Shown here piece by piece: positions 36,001 through 48,075 of a stretch of DNA of 64,000 nt. The translations under genes and the position numbers were made by a program. How positions within the stretch are numbered: the first letter of the stretch is position 1; each line of letters begins with the position of its first letter. The stretch spans positions 87,295,684 to 87,359,683 of the forward strand of contig CM067082.1 of assembly GCA_034008185.1 (NCBI GenBank), given 5' to 3'. The notes beneath the pieces are model-generated. The model did no database searches and was not told where the DNA came from. It saw only the letters and a list, made by a program, of their open reading frames with translations. Source of the DNA: Gorsachius magnificus. Its lineage: Eukaryota > Chordata > Aves > Pelecaniformes > Ardeidae.

Positions 36001-38740
36001 TAGTTAAATTAGCAGAGAAATCCACCCACTGCAGGGTCCTGAACAGAAGCTAAGGAGTCACTGAACTACCAGTTCTGTTTAGATATTGAACTAGTAGATA
36101 TTGAACCCTGCTGGTAGTCAATTTATTACTGAAGCATGCTATTTTACTGCTTCTAAAAAAGCCTCAGGTATTTGGACATAAACTGTGTCCTAGCTATTTA
36201 GGTACAAGAGTATTCCTAAAGACAGTTTTTAGGCAAACTTGGTAGCATGTAGCTGGGAATAAAAGCTGGGCAGCACTAAGGCTGCCTAGCTCCCTCTGCC
36301 ACCTTATATGCCATCTGCCTTTTCACTTACGCTAACATTTGCCAAGTGACTTTGTTAGGGTGTCCATCCTAGAAATATTTAGTGCTACGTGGGCAGTTTG
36401 AGCTTTTGAGTCTTTTTTGAATTGGCCTGAAAACAGTGCAGCTACCGTTATTGCTCCAGATAAGTGGACGTGCAGAATTTCTGTGCTTTAGCCTCAGCAG
36501 TGCTAAGCAATTCATTTCAGAAGCTACACTTAAGCACAGAAATAGGATATTTCCCATTGGGCTTCAGTGGGAATCTTTCTTTTTTCCCTGAAAAAAACCA
36601 CACTGTATTTTGTTGCCTAACGTCGGAAAAGGCGCTCCACTTTTGTTACAGGCATTGAAAGTTGGAATAGAAGTCACAGGACAGCAGGCAGAAAGGAATA
36701 TTTATGAAGGGTGTTATCCTGATTTATAGGCAAATTGGTTTTCAGGTGTTATAGCCATCAGAGTAAAGCAATAACTCATCTGAAAATCATCATAAAGGAA
36801 GAGACAACAGGTATGTAAGAGGAAAGCACTCAAACTTACGGGATGCAGTTGCGCTGATCTAAAGGGAGCTTCATCCCTTTGTTCAGGAACAACTACAGTT
36901 CTCTCAGCGTCATCTTGGAAGATGACTGAATGAAGTTTGTGCCTGACTCTGACAGGACTAATGGGAAAAGAGGCGAGCAACATATTTTTAAATGATAGTA
37001 CAGTAAGCGGAAGTGGGGCTGCTCGTGTAGTAATGCTCTATTAATTAAGATCATCAGGAGGCATTAGGAAGGAGAAGTGGAAGAGCCGGAAATGTTTAAA
37101 AAAATTATTCAAGATATTATTTATGAGCTCTATTTCTAGGACTGCAGCTAGTCTGCTACCTCTCTCCAAAATAAATGATGGGGACTGATGCTGCATAATG
37201 GGACAATTTACAAATAGAGATGAAGGAAATGTTTATAATTTTGACCTTAGTGACTCCAGTAAGATCACTCCTTTACTGGTTTAATATTGTTTCACAGTTT
37301 GTGCTGTTAAATCAAAAGGTTATCTATAATACATCTGGCACTATTAATGCAAAGGATCAGGGGTATTCAACAGACATTTATTCATTATTAATATAGATAA
37401 TAAAGGATCATTTATGAGGCTACAGATGAGATTTTTATCATCAAAAGCTTAAAAAGGGAAATTTATTTTTGCTTCAGGACAGAGATGAAGAGAGTCAGTA
37501 ATGGGAAATGTAAGAGTCAACACAAAACTGTCAAATTCATTCTTTTCCTGAAGACAGCTAGCACTTGATAGCAACAGATTAAAAACAAAATAAAATTAAA
37601 TGTTTTTGCTGTAAAACCTCTTTATTGACAGGGAGGGGCTTTCAGTGCCACTGTGCTTTGCTCTGTTTTTGTCCTTTAGCAAGACAATTGTCAATGCTTT
37701 TCCTTCATGCAGCTGTGATTTCCGCTGCCTTATAAGAAGACCTGGGAGAATGTATCATTGTCTCAAGAATTTCTGGGAGCTGTTTGAAATTGGACTTGAC
37801 AAGAGTGAAAGACAGCTCTGGGGAGTCTTCATTGTTGGGTGCAGACACCACACTCGTATGCTTTGTGTTTTAGGAATGTAACTTTGTGACGTATGATAGC
37901 ATAACTGTAAATAGTAGTGGAAGGATGCACATGCATGAAATGGAAGTAACAACAAGAGTAAAATACCTAATGTTTTTGCTGTCTTGTAATTGCTGGTATT
38001 TACAGAAGGAGAATGAACCCCTAGCACTACGGAGGATGCTTCTGAAGTGACAGGCCTTGATTCATCGAAGCCGGTGGAGATTTCTTAGTATCACAGGACC
38101 CATAATGTTTGTTGAGACTGCCCTCTGCATTCCCAAGACTGCAGTTGCCTAGTAAAGCATCGCCTGTACAAATGGTGAATGCCAGGATATTCAGAGTTAA
38201 GGCTGAAACTCTCTCCTCGTTTCACCTGTCAGTCTTATCTAGGGCAGTTGTTTGAATCAGCTTCTAGGTTTCTCAGAACATTCAATTATCTTGTTTCCCA
38301 TATGGTCTGCAATACCCAAGGGTAGGTTTGGAATCTGATGAAGTTGTTTCTGATCTGAGGGTATGGACTGGCCAGTCTGCTTGAGATGACCTCAAATCCT
38401 CACTAGGAACAGCGGTAGTAGTAAAATAGAAATAGATGCATTGGAAAATTAATTTCATTACTTAGATACTGTCCTTGCATTGTCTAGAGTTTGGGTATAG
38501 TTCTGGAAATCCTCATTTACAGTCCCTTTCCCCCTTATTTTCTTTGGCCTTTTTCATGTCAGAAAAAGAGTCCACATTCCCCTTGCTGTTTGTGGGATCT
38601 TTCAGAAATTGTATAGCTTTTTCTCAATCAAGCAGATGAAACCTGGCAGGCGATATAGAAATGAGCCAAGAGAAAATTTGAGTTATATGATCTCAAGGTT
38701 TTTTTGAGAAGTTTCTGCCTTTTTGGACATAATCTCTTTG

Positions 38741-38782
38741 AAAAAAAAAATAAAATTGTAAGGACCTGGAAAAAAAAAAAAA
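38741..38782. repeat. Two poly(A) tracts
   Basis: A10 at 38741-38750 and A13 at 38770-38782, separated by 19 bases. Confidence 0.88.
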
Positions 38783-39527
38783 GAGCCCTTTCTGAAACTT
38801 GATCCAATAGAGAAAACCCCCTAGGGTCGTATCTGTATGTGAAAAAATTGGATCCTTTTCCTCTTTCCTCCAAACTCAATAGGGTTTGAATGTTTTGGAC
38901 TTGAAACTGTGAATAACACTTGAATATCAAATAAATATTTGATAAGCAAACAAATTAATTTTCCCTGAAGGTGGAGAATGGGGAATGGTCCCTGGATGGG
39001 CTTGAGAACTCAGATTCTTCATCACATGTCAGAATTTGTTGTAAAATGATGTATCACAGGAGGTCAATGAGAAACGGAGCAGAGCACAATGGGAATTTCT
39101 GTGTCAAACTTTCTTTTTTTTGGTTGCCATTCCAGCCTCTAACTCAAGCATGATGACAGGTAAGCCCTGACTAATCTAGCTGGGCCTAATAAGTTACCTC
39201 CCCAGCTGTCCATTTCAACCTTCTACAGCTATTACTGTTACCACAAAGAGTTAGCAGGATTTAATGTGTATGTGCCTCGCTCAGCTGCTTTCCTGCAAAG
39301 TCCACTGAACTAAACTACTGGTCTTTGTGGGAAAGCTGCCGGTGGGTGACCCTTCTTCTGGCTCTGCTGTGGGAGCAGTCATCTCTAGTGTAATAAACAG
39401 CTGGGGGTAGCAGTGCCTTAAATCCCTCTAGCTGTCTGCTAAGCGAAGTTGTGTAAAACCCTGTTGAGTAAATCCCAGGCAACATTAGCCTAAGTCCCAT
39501 CACTCAGGTAGACCGCAATACCTGGGC

Positions 39528-39592
39528 AGAATTCTCTTGAAGTCAGTGGAAAGAACAGTCCACACAGAACCACATATGGGTTTTGGACCATA
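39528..39592 (+). repeat. Old palindromic short repeat, diverged copy
   Basis: AATTCTCTTGAAGTCAGTGGAAAGAACAGTCC...GGGTTTTGGACC follows the GAAGTCAATGG-AAAGACTCC and GGCTTTGGATC layout of the same family. Diverged, so moderate confidence. Confidence 0.45.
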
Positions 39593-39604
39593 ATAATAAA
39601 AGGG

Positions 39605-39640
39605 AAAAAAAAAAAAAACAAACAACCAAACCAAAACCAA
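39605..39640. repeat. Poly(A) followed by AAC/CAAA-rich run
   Basis: A14 runs into ACAAACAACCAAACCAAAACC. It is A-rich low-complexity DNA and possibly a decayed retroposon tail; no body is recognised upstream. Confidence 0.8.
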
Positions 39641-40092
39641 GTAACCTTGCAGAGGCTGGGCTTGCGTATTACATGGATTTTTAATCCTTACATAACTCCC
39701 TTGTAAAACCTGGTTAGTTTGGACTTCCTTCAACATATGACACAGGAGAAAAAGACTGTAAATAGGCTTTTGGCTGCAGGACAACCCCTGTATTGCAAAT
39801 GAGTTTTAACATTTGATTATCCATCAGAGTTTATGCTGAAAATAAACATTTTGGATAACAAGTTAATTTAGACAATTTGCCATCTTTTGTAAATTCCTTC
39901 TTTCTCTCCTTGTGTCTCTAACAGGAACAGGTTAATATATTACATAAAGTCATTGTTAGTCCCAGGTGCAGAATATTCTGCCAATGAACAGCTACATATC
40001 TAATTAAAGAAATCACCTCAGCAACATCTGTAGTCACTCCTGGCTGCTGATGGAGACCTGTGAACATGCACTGATGACCTTCAAGCTACGGA

Positions 40093-40530
40093 ATGCTTGA
40101 GAGGGCATCAGAAAGACAAAGAAGCAAAGCAGCTGGTAAGTTTGAAAAGAACATGGGCTATTTTTTCAGCTGGGCAATGCCCTTTATTTCAATCACAACA
40201 GATGAAATGCTATGTGACATGCAATACAGATGTCAAAGTCCTTTCTATCAGAGAAGCTTCTTAAAATTCATGAGAAGCAATCAGAAAGACTTTAGATGTG
40301 TAGAAAGTGAGGAGAAAGTGATTGATACATTAGACAAATACATACCTGCCCAACTCATTAACATGAGGGAGGGAGGAAGGATACCATGGTTAATGCACAG
40401 AGAAAATGCAGTATATAGAAATATCTCTGAAAGCATTCAGCTAATTAAAGGCCTGAAACAGGAAAGTATTACTCACATGAATAGTCAAAATGGTAATCAA
40501 ACCACCACTGTAAGGACAACTCGTGAGTAA
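40093..40530 (+). CDS. Doubtful 145-codon open reading frame, unknown product
   Basis: An ATG-initiated frame of 145 codons in AT-rich unique DNA. The predicted product is hydrophilic and mixed-charge, with Lys/Arg-rich ends and no signal peptide, membrane segment, domain or repeat that I recognise. A good 5' splice-site word (GGTAAGT) sits inside it at about 40136. A frame of this length is expected about once by chance in a window this size, and no flanking gene structure supports it. It is listed because it is the longest ATG-initiated plus-strand frame outside repeats and GC-rich DNA. Most likely non-coding. Confidence 0.12.
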   Translation: MLERASERQRSKAAGKFEKNMGYFFSWAMPFISITTDEMLCDMQYRCQSPFYQRSFLKFMRSNQKDFRCVESEEKVIDTLDKYIPAQLINMREGGRIPWLMHRENAVYRNISESIQLIKGLKQESITHMNSQNGNQTTTVRTTRE

Positions 40531-41403
40531 AGGTTTGCTGTCAAGGCCTGAATGAAGTAAATGCGTGAAAAGTCTGCACTGATGATTAAATCCTGTGCTT
40601 GTTAAAATGTAATAATTCCAGTGACAGGGAAGAGATTTGATTAGTGTGCTTGGACAGGAAGGCATTATTATGGAGGAGTGATTTATGGTGCAGAGCAGCA
40701 CAAAATTTTCGGATTTTTTTTTGTACATGTTTGAACAGAATCCAAGGATATTTTTTTCACAGAGTATGGCCACCTGCAATTAAAAGCATTCATTAACGTT
40801 ATGAAAGGGGATAGGTACTTCTGCTGGTTTTCCGTCAAAAAAATACTTTTTTCACTTGTAAATGTTGGGTTGGTGGTTTGTTGGCTTTTTTACATGTTAA
40901 ACAAAGAGTAAAGATAAGTTTGTTCTTGATTAATAGAGAGATTCCATGCAGATAGGTGGCATAAGATCTGTGTCAGATTTATTCCTTGTGCTGCAGATTG
41001 TAAAGAATAATAGTACCTGTTAACTGACTGTACTTTTCATGAAATATCAAATATAGTCCACTGAAATCACTGGGAATCTTTCTGCTGATGTGGTGGACTT
41101 TAGACTGAGCCAACAGAGCTCTTAGAATACTTTTCTTATAGATTTATAAACAAATTAATAAGGATTTACTCTGTTCTGGGATGACTGAGAATAAGTAACA
41201 GAGCTACACTACAGGACTTCTGTGACTGGCTATATTGTGCTCTTGTGGTTTGTGCAGCAAATCATCTTCTCGGCTAATATAAATTTGTATAATTCCATAG
41301 TCTTGAAGGCAGCTGTGTTGATTAATACCAGATGAGGATGATGGTTTGCTTGGAAAGCAGCCTCCACTGTTACTTCTACTCATGAGCCACTAACTTTTTG
41401 ACA
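40531..41403. other. Unique non-coding DNA with one old short repeat
   Basis: No gene is recognisable. It holds the palindromic-repeat copy at 41055-41112. Confidence 0.6.
41055..41112 (+). repeat. Old palindromic short repeat, both arms present
   Basis: AGTCCACTGAAATCACTGGGAATCTTTCTGCTGATGTGGTGGACTTTAGACTGAGCC fits the CCCACTGAAGTCAATGGGAGTCTTTCC...GGGCTTTGGATCAGGCC layout recalled for this family. The first CCACTGAAATCA arm is partly complementary to the later TGATGTGGTGG arm. Confidence 0.55.
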
Positions 41404-41702
41404 GTGCTCCCAGGGATGGTAGAAGCCAGTCTCTTTCAAAGGTTCATAGTGAAGGGATGATGGGCAGTGGGTCCAAGTGGCAATAAGTAAAATTCTGATC
41501 AGCTATTAGGAAACAATTTTTCTTAATGCGAGCAGTCAAATATTGGAACAGGTTGCCAGAGAGGCTGCATATTCTCCATCCTTAGAGATGTTCTGAACTT
41601 GCGAGGCCAAGGCTCTGACAACTAGTTGGACCTGCTTTGAGCTGGGGTTGCACCATCTTACCCCAGAGGTCCCTTCCAACCTAAATTATTCTATGGTTCT
41701 GC
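41404..41702 (+). mobile_element. CR1 LINE 3' end, 5'-truncated
   Basis: Forward-oriented CR1 3' UTR. Diagnostic words are the ATTAGGAAACAATTTTTCTT region, TTGGAACAGGTTGCCAGAGAGGCTG, a degraded AGTTGGACCTG segment, and the terminal GAGGTCCCTTCCAACC followed by ATTATTCTATGGTTCTG. About 300 bases long, a typical truncated CR1. Divergence from consensus is substantial. Confidence 0.9.
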
Positions 41703-42406
41703 GCAAGTACTTTTCATCTCACAAGCAGAGATGTTTCTACAACTGAAATTTTCATACCACTTCCATATGTTATCATATATTGAAATAACAACAGATGTTC
41801 AACTGGTGAATTTTCACTAGATTCAAGCTCTGTTTAACTATTCTTTACTATATTTCCTTTTCAACAGTAGCTGGTGGTGTAATTAAGTGTTGTTATTCAT
41901 TTTGTACTATGCCATAAGCAATAAATCTTTCAAAGAATAAATTATTGAGAGAATAAGATGTACATTGCTAACTTGTGTATTTTTCTCGTGCACAACAGAA
42001 GTGATTCAAACAAAGCACATAGTGTACGTACAAGGCTAAACTATGTATTTTGTAAAACAAAGCAATGTTCAAAGTTAAAGCTATGGGATGAAGTGCTCTG
42101 GAGCTAAAAATACTAGAATCAATATGGCTTATGCAGAATGAAAATTAAGATCATAATCAGGTTCATCTAGAAGAGAGATGAAATTCAGTTTAGGTACATG
42201 TCACTGGCACATGGGGAAAAAAAAATTATCCCAGTTTTGTATATAAAATGATGGGCTCTAGGCTGCTCATTACTTCTCAGGAACCAGATATTATGACAAC
42301 AAAATCATTATTTATGTGAAAACACCAAAACAGTTCCCAAATGTTCAAGAAACGAAACCAAACAGCATTAGAAAGAGCTAGACATGAAACCAGAAAATGT
42401 CAAGAG

Positions 42407-42556
42407 ACCTCTGCAGGTTTGTATCTTGAAAACTCTCTGCAGTTCTGGTCTCTACTGTCTCTACTTTCAAAAGCATCCAACAGAGCTGGAGGATCTCCAG
42501 AGGATAGCAAGGGTGATCGGTTACAGGATGGAAGATCCATATGAGGAACATTAAAA
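42407..42556 (+). mobile_element. CR1-like LINE fragment, old
   Basis: CTGCAGTTCTGGTCTC, an A/T-rich link, GAGGATCTCCAGAGGATAGCAAGGGTGATC and GGAAGATCCATATGAGGAAC correspond to the CR1 ORF2 C-terminus and 3' UTR junction (GTGCAGTTCTGGTCTCC...AGAGAAGGGCAACAAAAGTGATC...CCTTATGAGGAAAG, recalled). It lacks the 3' tail, so it is an internal fragment of an older copy. Confidence 0.7.
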
Positions 42557-45500
42557 ACCCTGGTTCATTTGCTTGCACGTAAGTATCCAGCAGCAGTTAA
42601 AGATACCTTTGAAAATCTGACACATTCACACATTTCCGGTAAATATAGTAAAAAAATTGCTGTGTACACTCTCCCAGTGTGGCAGATAGGGTATGTATGC
42701 TGGGGTATCTCAGGTGGCATTAGAAGCCAACGTGAGGGAAACTGAATCAAGCTTGAGGTTTACATGGAGTCAAGAACCGGACAAGCTCATGGAGGAGAAA
42801 TCCAGTGAGGATTTCATAAACAGAAACCACCTCTGACTCTGGAAGTCCCAGAGTTGTGAATTTTCAGAAACTTGCAGGCTATGTGTGGCTGCTGTTGTTT
42901 TATACTTGCTTTATTCTTACACTTCTCCTTATACATCTATTATTTGTTGCCATTAGAAATAGGCTGTTGGGTTAGATGAAATTTTGATCTGACTCAGTAC
43001 AGCTGTTCTTTTGGTCTTTTTTTTTTCCTTTTACTGGTGTGTTGAGAGAATTTTTTCTTCTCCCCTGGAGCTGTTGGCTAGAGAATGCCCAGCCCTCTGG
43101 CAGTGATGCACATGCATCCTGGTCAGTGCGTAGGGCTGCTTAATGCAGTCAGGCTCTTCAGAGACTTCAGCTGTCAAAACCTTTCCAATTCTTGACAGCA
43201 GACTTCACAGGAGGTTTATAGAGATTTGAGATTTGATCAAGTTTGTGCTGAAGGCATATATCTAGTAACTTTTTCCCACTTTCAAACTTTTGCACAGGAG
43301 CATGAAACGTGGGGCATGTTATCAAGGAATACCTGCAAGATTCTTTTATTAGAAGCAGAAAAACACTTTCTCTCTCAAAAATGTCTAGTTCTTTTTGCTT
43401 TAAAACAATCGGTGGGACACACATGCTTGCCCTGAAAAAATTATTTCACTCCAATTAGTTAATTAATTAATTTAAAAGGCGATGAACAAATGGAAAAAAA
43501 GGTCTCATACCAGAAGGTGTTGGACAGGTTTATATGTGAGTCGTCACTAATGCATACCATCACTCTGAGTTCTGCTGGCTTCTAAAACAGACAAGTTAGT
43601 GTGGACTTCCAGGGCTCACAGACTGTAAAACAATGCAGTTTAAATCCCATTTAGTTTAGCAAGATACAGAACTGCACCGAGGCCCTGGCGTGAAGAAGCT
43701 ATGGAGGAAGAAAGAAGAAAAATAAGGAAAACAGGCTTATAAGCTCGCGCTGTTGGTGATTATCCAATAACTTGAATCATGGCTAGCTTCAGATACGCCT
43801 GGCAGAGGTACACACAGAGATTCTCCCATGTCAGTTCTACGTAGTCACTGCCTGGGGCCTGGGGCTGAGGGAGGAGACTTCATGAGCTATTTCTGGGGAC
43901 TACTTGCTTCTGAGAGATGGAACACTTTGTAGGCTAGCCCAGAGCCAGCAAATACTAACCAACTTGCCACTCAGCAAGCCTAGTCTCACCAGCCAGTCTG
44001 CACCCCACAGGTTCACACTCCCCATAGCAAAATAGATTATCTTCCAGCCTGCCAAGCAAGCAATGGGAGGTGGAGCAACAGGCAAGGCTTGCCATTATTG
44101 TGGCCACACGAGATGACGCAGCGTCATAGGAAACCGCGCTTCATTACAGCTAGGAATGTGAAACTGCTTGCTGCTGGTGCACCTCAGTGGGGTCCTGGAG
44201 TCCAGGGTTAAATCCCTGACTCTTTGAGAGGGATCCTGCATTTATATCAGGCAAGAATGCTAAAAATAAATTTCTCTTAGTCCTTCTCTTTTTATTGCCA
44301 ATCTAGTTTTTGGTGGGAACTATTTCTCAATGGATATTCATGCAGCGTATAGCACATTATCATTATGATTTCACATAAAGCCTCTATATAAAACAAAAAT
44401 CCAAGTAAACAAGTGACTCTGTGATGGAGGTAATATGTTTTGGGTAGGCGAGAAGGCACAAATAAAGCGTTCAGATCTGATATTTCAGATCTGATATTAT
44501 TTATTCAAACATTGTCTGCTGAAGACGCCTTGTGATGTGCAGTCACTGTGGCCTAACCCAGCCTGTTCCTGGTGAAATGCTATTAAAAGACTGGTGGCCC
44601 TATCAGGTTCATGCAGGCAAACAGGTTGCAGAGCCCGTGACAGTTACAAATTGTTTATAACAGAGGAGAAAACCAGCCTTGTTGGGAAATGAATATTTCT
44701 CTTACGTATACTTTAGGTTTCGATTATGATAACAGATAAAATGAAATCTGATTTTGTAAACCACAGTAGTGCCCTACCACAGTACCTATAAAATTAATGA
44801 GAAAAACAGTAATTCAGTTAGTTCAGTTCTCTTTTCTCTCTACCTCTGGATCCCAGTTTCCATTTTCAAAGAACCTCCTTTTGGTCCACAAACCAAAAAA
44901 GAAATTGGACAAATTACATGACATTGGAATAGGTCTTTGTCACAAAGAGGTGTTCAAAGCACAGTGTGGTGAGAAATACCTTACAATGGCCTTATCCAAT
45001 GTGTCCATGTGCATTCCTGAGATATACATCTATATATTTTTTATTATTAATACTAATAAAGGCAGGGCACGGGTGCAGCAGGCCTTAGTTTCTGTCTTTG
45101 GGGACTTTCATCTTTAATATAGTCTCTTAAAAATACATGCATTGCTACATTTTTCATTACCCTTGATTTTTTCATCAATCACGTTAATTTATACAGGGGG
45201 CACTTAATAATAGCTAATTAACACTTATGACTTTTTAAATTAAAAGACCTTTAGAGAGATTACTGCTGATTGCGAAAAGGTTTTTGTTCCTCCCATTAAA
45301 AAGAGAAAGAAAGAGAGACTGAAGATCTGGCTCAGGCATATGAGGGGAACTTCTCTCTTGCTTCACCAATCACACAACAAACAAAAACAGCAAAGGCCTG
45401 CACAACGGCAATACTGCTATTAGCCTACACTCCTGAAAGGTGCCATTATTTTAGCTGATTATTAAGCAGCATATATATTATTCAAAGTGACCTTTAAATA

Positions 45501-46015
45501 GCTGAAAATTAAATTATAATTTACTGGGAAGATATCTAAAACCATGTAGCTATTATTACCAAAAAAAAAAGGACCATGAGCTCATACAATCTCCTGAAAA
45601 TACATTTTTATTATTACCAAATGCAGTGAAGAGAAAAGGCATTGAATTCTGACAGTAAGAGGGCTCTCATGGATATAAAAAATAATAATTGTTAATAAAT
45701 AACCCCCCTGTTCCTACAGTGAAAAGTTGCCCATGTTTAATTTTTGACTGCGTTCACTTTTGGATATATCAGGGAGCTGTTGGGATTCACACCACTTTCC
45801 CTCTCTAACAGCAGTATGATTTCTTCCTTTAAAAAAAATTGATTTCCCATCATTGAGTGTCTGTGCTAAACACTTCCAGTGTTCTCTATATCTTTATGAT
45901 CTGGCCATATAACTTTGTTTTAAAACAGCAGTGAGGGATTTTTGTTGTTTTTGTAGTTGTTGCTATCACTATTATAATAATTATTACTATGACAATATTT
46001 TAATAAGACTAAATG
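42557..46015. other. Unique AT-rich non-coding DNA, no gene seen
   Basis: No gene or classified mobile element is recognisable. It contains a TTAATTAATTAATT run at about 43459-43471 and a 14-bp duplication at 44.47 kb. The stretch 45.42-45.54 kb is dense in AT-rich homeodomain-like words. Confidence 0.62.
44470..44497. repeat. 14-bp perfect tandem duplication containing a palindrome
   Basis: TTCAGATCTGATAT occurs twice in direct tandem. Each unit contains the 10-base palindrome TCAGATCTGA. Confidence 0.93.
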
Positions 46016-46064
46016 GATGATGATAGTAATGATGATGATGATGACGATGACGATGATGATGATG
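46016..46064. repeat. (GAT)n triplet microsatellite with GAC interruptions
   Basis: GATGATGATAGTAAT, then GATGATGATGATGAC, GATGAC and GATGATGATGATG. Interrupted, about 49 bases. Confidence 0.92.
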
Positions 46065-46503
46065 TCCCACCAGTAGATGTCTCCATTTCCTGACAGACTC
46101 CACAGAAAATAGTCAGCATCCATAACATCCATAAGATCTTACATCAGTCTGGTGATGACAGTAGGGAATCCAGTTTAGAAGGACAATATTCCACACCTGA
46201 AGTAACCTCTAACCAACCTCCCTTCAGCTGCTCAAGGGCCTGAGGGAAGGCTGTCTCGACTGTCCAATCCTTCCTGCCACATATTCACCCAATGCCATAG
46301 TGCTTCTGCTCTTTAACAATGAGAATATACAGCTGCCAGTAGCAAATGCTCTTTATGGATAGTGTTTCTAGATAGGATGAAATCAGGCTCATACAGTGTA
46401 GAAAGACAAACACCATTCCTGTTTAGGAGCTGCTTGCTCTTTTTTTAGGCACATAGCAATGTGTCACCTTGGCAGCATCATTTTGCAGTCCGCATCTCAT
46501 GTT

Positions 46504-46526
46504 AAACCCTGTGTTTCACAGGGTTT
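46504..46526. repeat. Perfect 10-bp inverted repeat with 3-base loop
   Basis: AAACCCTGTG, TTT, CACAGGGTTT. It would form a perfect 10-bp stem if single-stranded. The stem is too short for a pre-miRNA. Confidence 0.9.
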
Positions 46527-48065
46527 GCCTGTCATGAATATGAAGTGTATGGGATAGGATAGTTCTCTGCTACACATCAGACTCAATGAAAATAGAATCC
46601 ACAAACATACTGATGGGATGGATTCAAAAAAATCCAAATGCATTAATGAAGTTGATTGAACATAACAGTCTCTGCTTAATCTTCTATAAATTTGTTTGGG
46701 GCTTTTGGGTATCATTTCAGCAGTTAAATACAACTGCACAAAACTATATACTATCAGAGATAGCAAAGTCCACATGTAGAGTCAGTGTACAGCATTGATA
46801 ATCATAAATTAGCAGGAACGATTAAGAAAATAAAAAATGCAGCCATCCTGGATATACATGTCCTGCTCCACAAAATTAGTAAAAAAGTGATCTTTTCAAC
46901 TGTAAATGTGAGAACAACTGAATTTCAAACTGAAATTGCTTTTTCATTCAGGCTATATCTACTTTTACGTCTAAGTGAGTGCATTGTTTCCATGTTGGAG
47001 ATTTGTCTTCTGAAAGAGCAGAGTCGAATTGATGAAAATCAAAGTCTTCTCTGTTTAAAAAAAATCTTAGAAAATAATTAAAATATTCAATATTGAAACT
47101 TAGAGTAATTTCCAGTGCATTCCATTAAATTATGTAGCAAATTCTGTAAAGAAAATCCTAAAAACAAATAGGATAACAGAGAGAGTAGGGTTTTTCACTC
47201 TCAGAACAATATCACAATCTTCCAATCCTCAATCATCTTATCATTAAACATGGAAATGATCTCGCTGATTCTATAGGACTATTTGTGGTTTTAAACAAAA
47301 AGTACAGCCAGAGCTAATCTTATCTCTAATTCTTGAAGAACACATAGCCTTTAAAAGTCAAGTTATCTGGCTCATAAAAAAGAAAGAGCTGAAACAAGGA
47401 GTGATATGTTTTATTGATGAAATACAATTTATAATTACAGTATAAATATAGGCTATATATGCACATTCTGAGAGAATGAATAGATAGAACATTTTAAATA
47501 AATTAGGTTTTTAATGAGTTTTTTACCCATCTAGAACAGAAGGGTTGATTCTAAAAGCACAATGAACAGGACTCACCTCAAGAGACACATTCAAACTATA
47601 TTAGAAAAAATCTTTAGACCAACAAATATTGCTGTATGGTTTCCCTTTTCTCTGAAGCCCACAGAACTCAGCTTGCACATGGTGATCATTTTTCTGCCAC
47701 AAGACTAATGGCTCTTCCAGGAGCCTGTTACGTTGCTCAAAGAAGTAAAGAGATGCTGTCAAAAAGATGTTAATCTTTGTAATCTTCTGAATAGATAGCC
47801 AAAATGAAACAGCATGTCTTATTGCATGGGAGTCGTAGAGGTGAAGTTGAGTAGGTTTGCAGTGACTGAACGATGAAGAGCTCCGTAGGGTTTTGTTCTA
47901 CCATTGTTTTCCTACTGGCTCCAGAGAACTTTGGATGAGGTCCTATGGGCTGACCATCCCAGCTAATCATGCTAGGTGTGATATTTTTACCTGGAACAAC
48001 TAACAATTGTACCTTTAGGTCCTTTGTGTGGACTCTTTTCCGTGGCTCTCTTAATTTTTGCTATT

Positions 48066-48075
48066 CAAGATGGCG
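48066..48075 (+). promoter_or_regulatory. YY1-type word CAAGATGGCG
   Basis: Exact AAGATGGCG core on the plus strand in a locally GC-richer stretch (48.03-48.35 kb). Single motif; function inferred only. Confidence 0.3.

Larger units (their letters stand above)
36001..40080. other. Unique non-coding DNA, no gene seen
   Basis: No supported gene. It contains A-rich runs (38741-38750, 38770-38782, 39605-39618) and an old repeat at 39.53 kb. All open frames are under about 105 codons and show no domain. Confidence 0.62.

Noticed and set aside
36547..36592. CCCATTGGGCTTCAGTGGGAATC as another palindromic-repeat copy
   Set aside because: Only the core words match; arms do not extend, so it was not listed as a feature.
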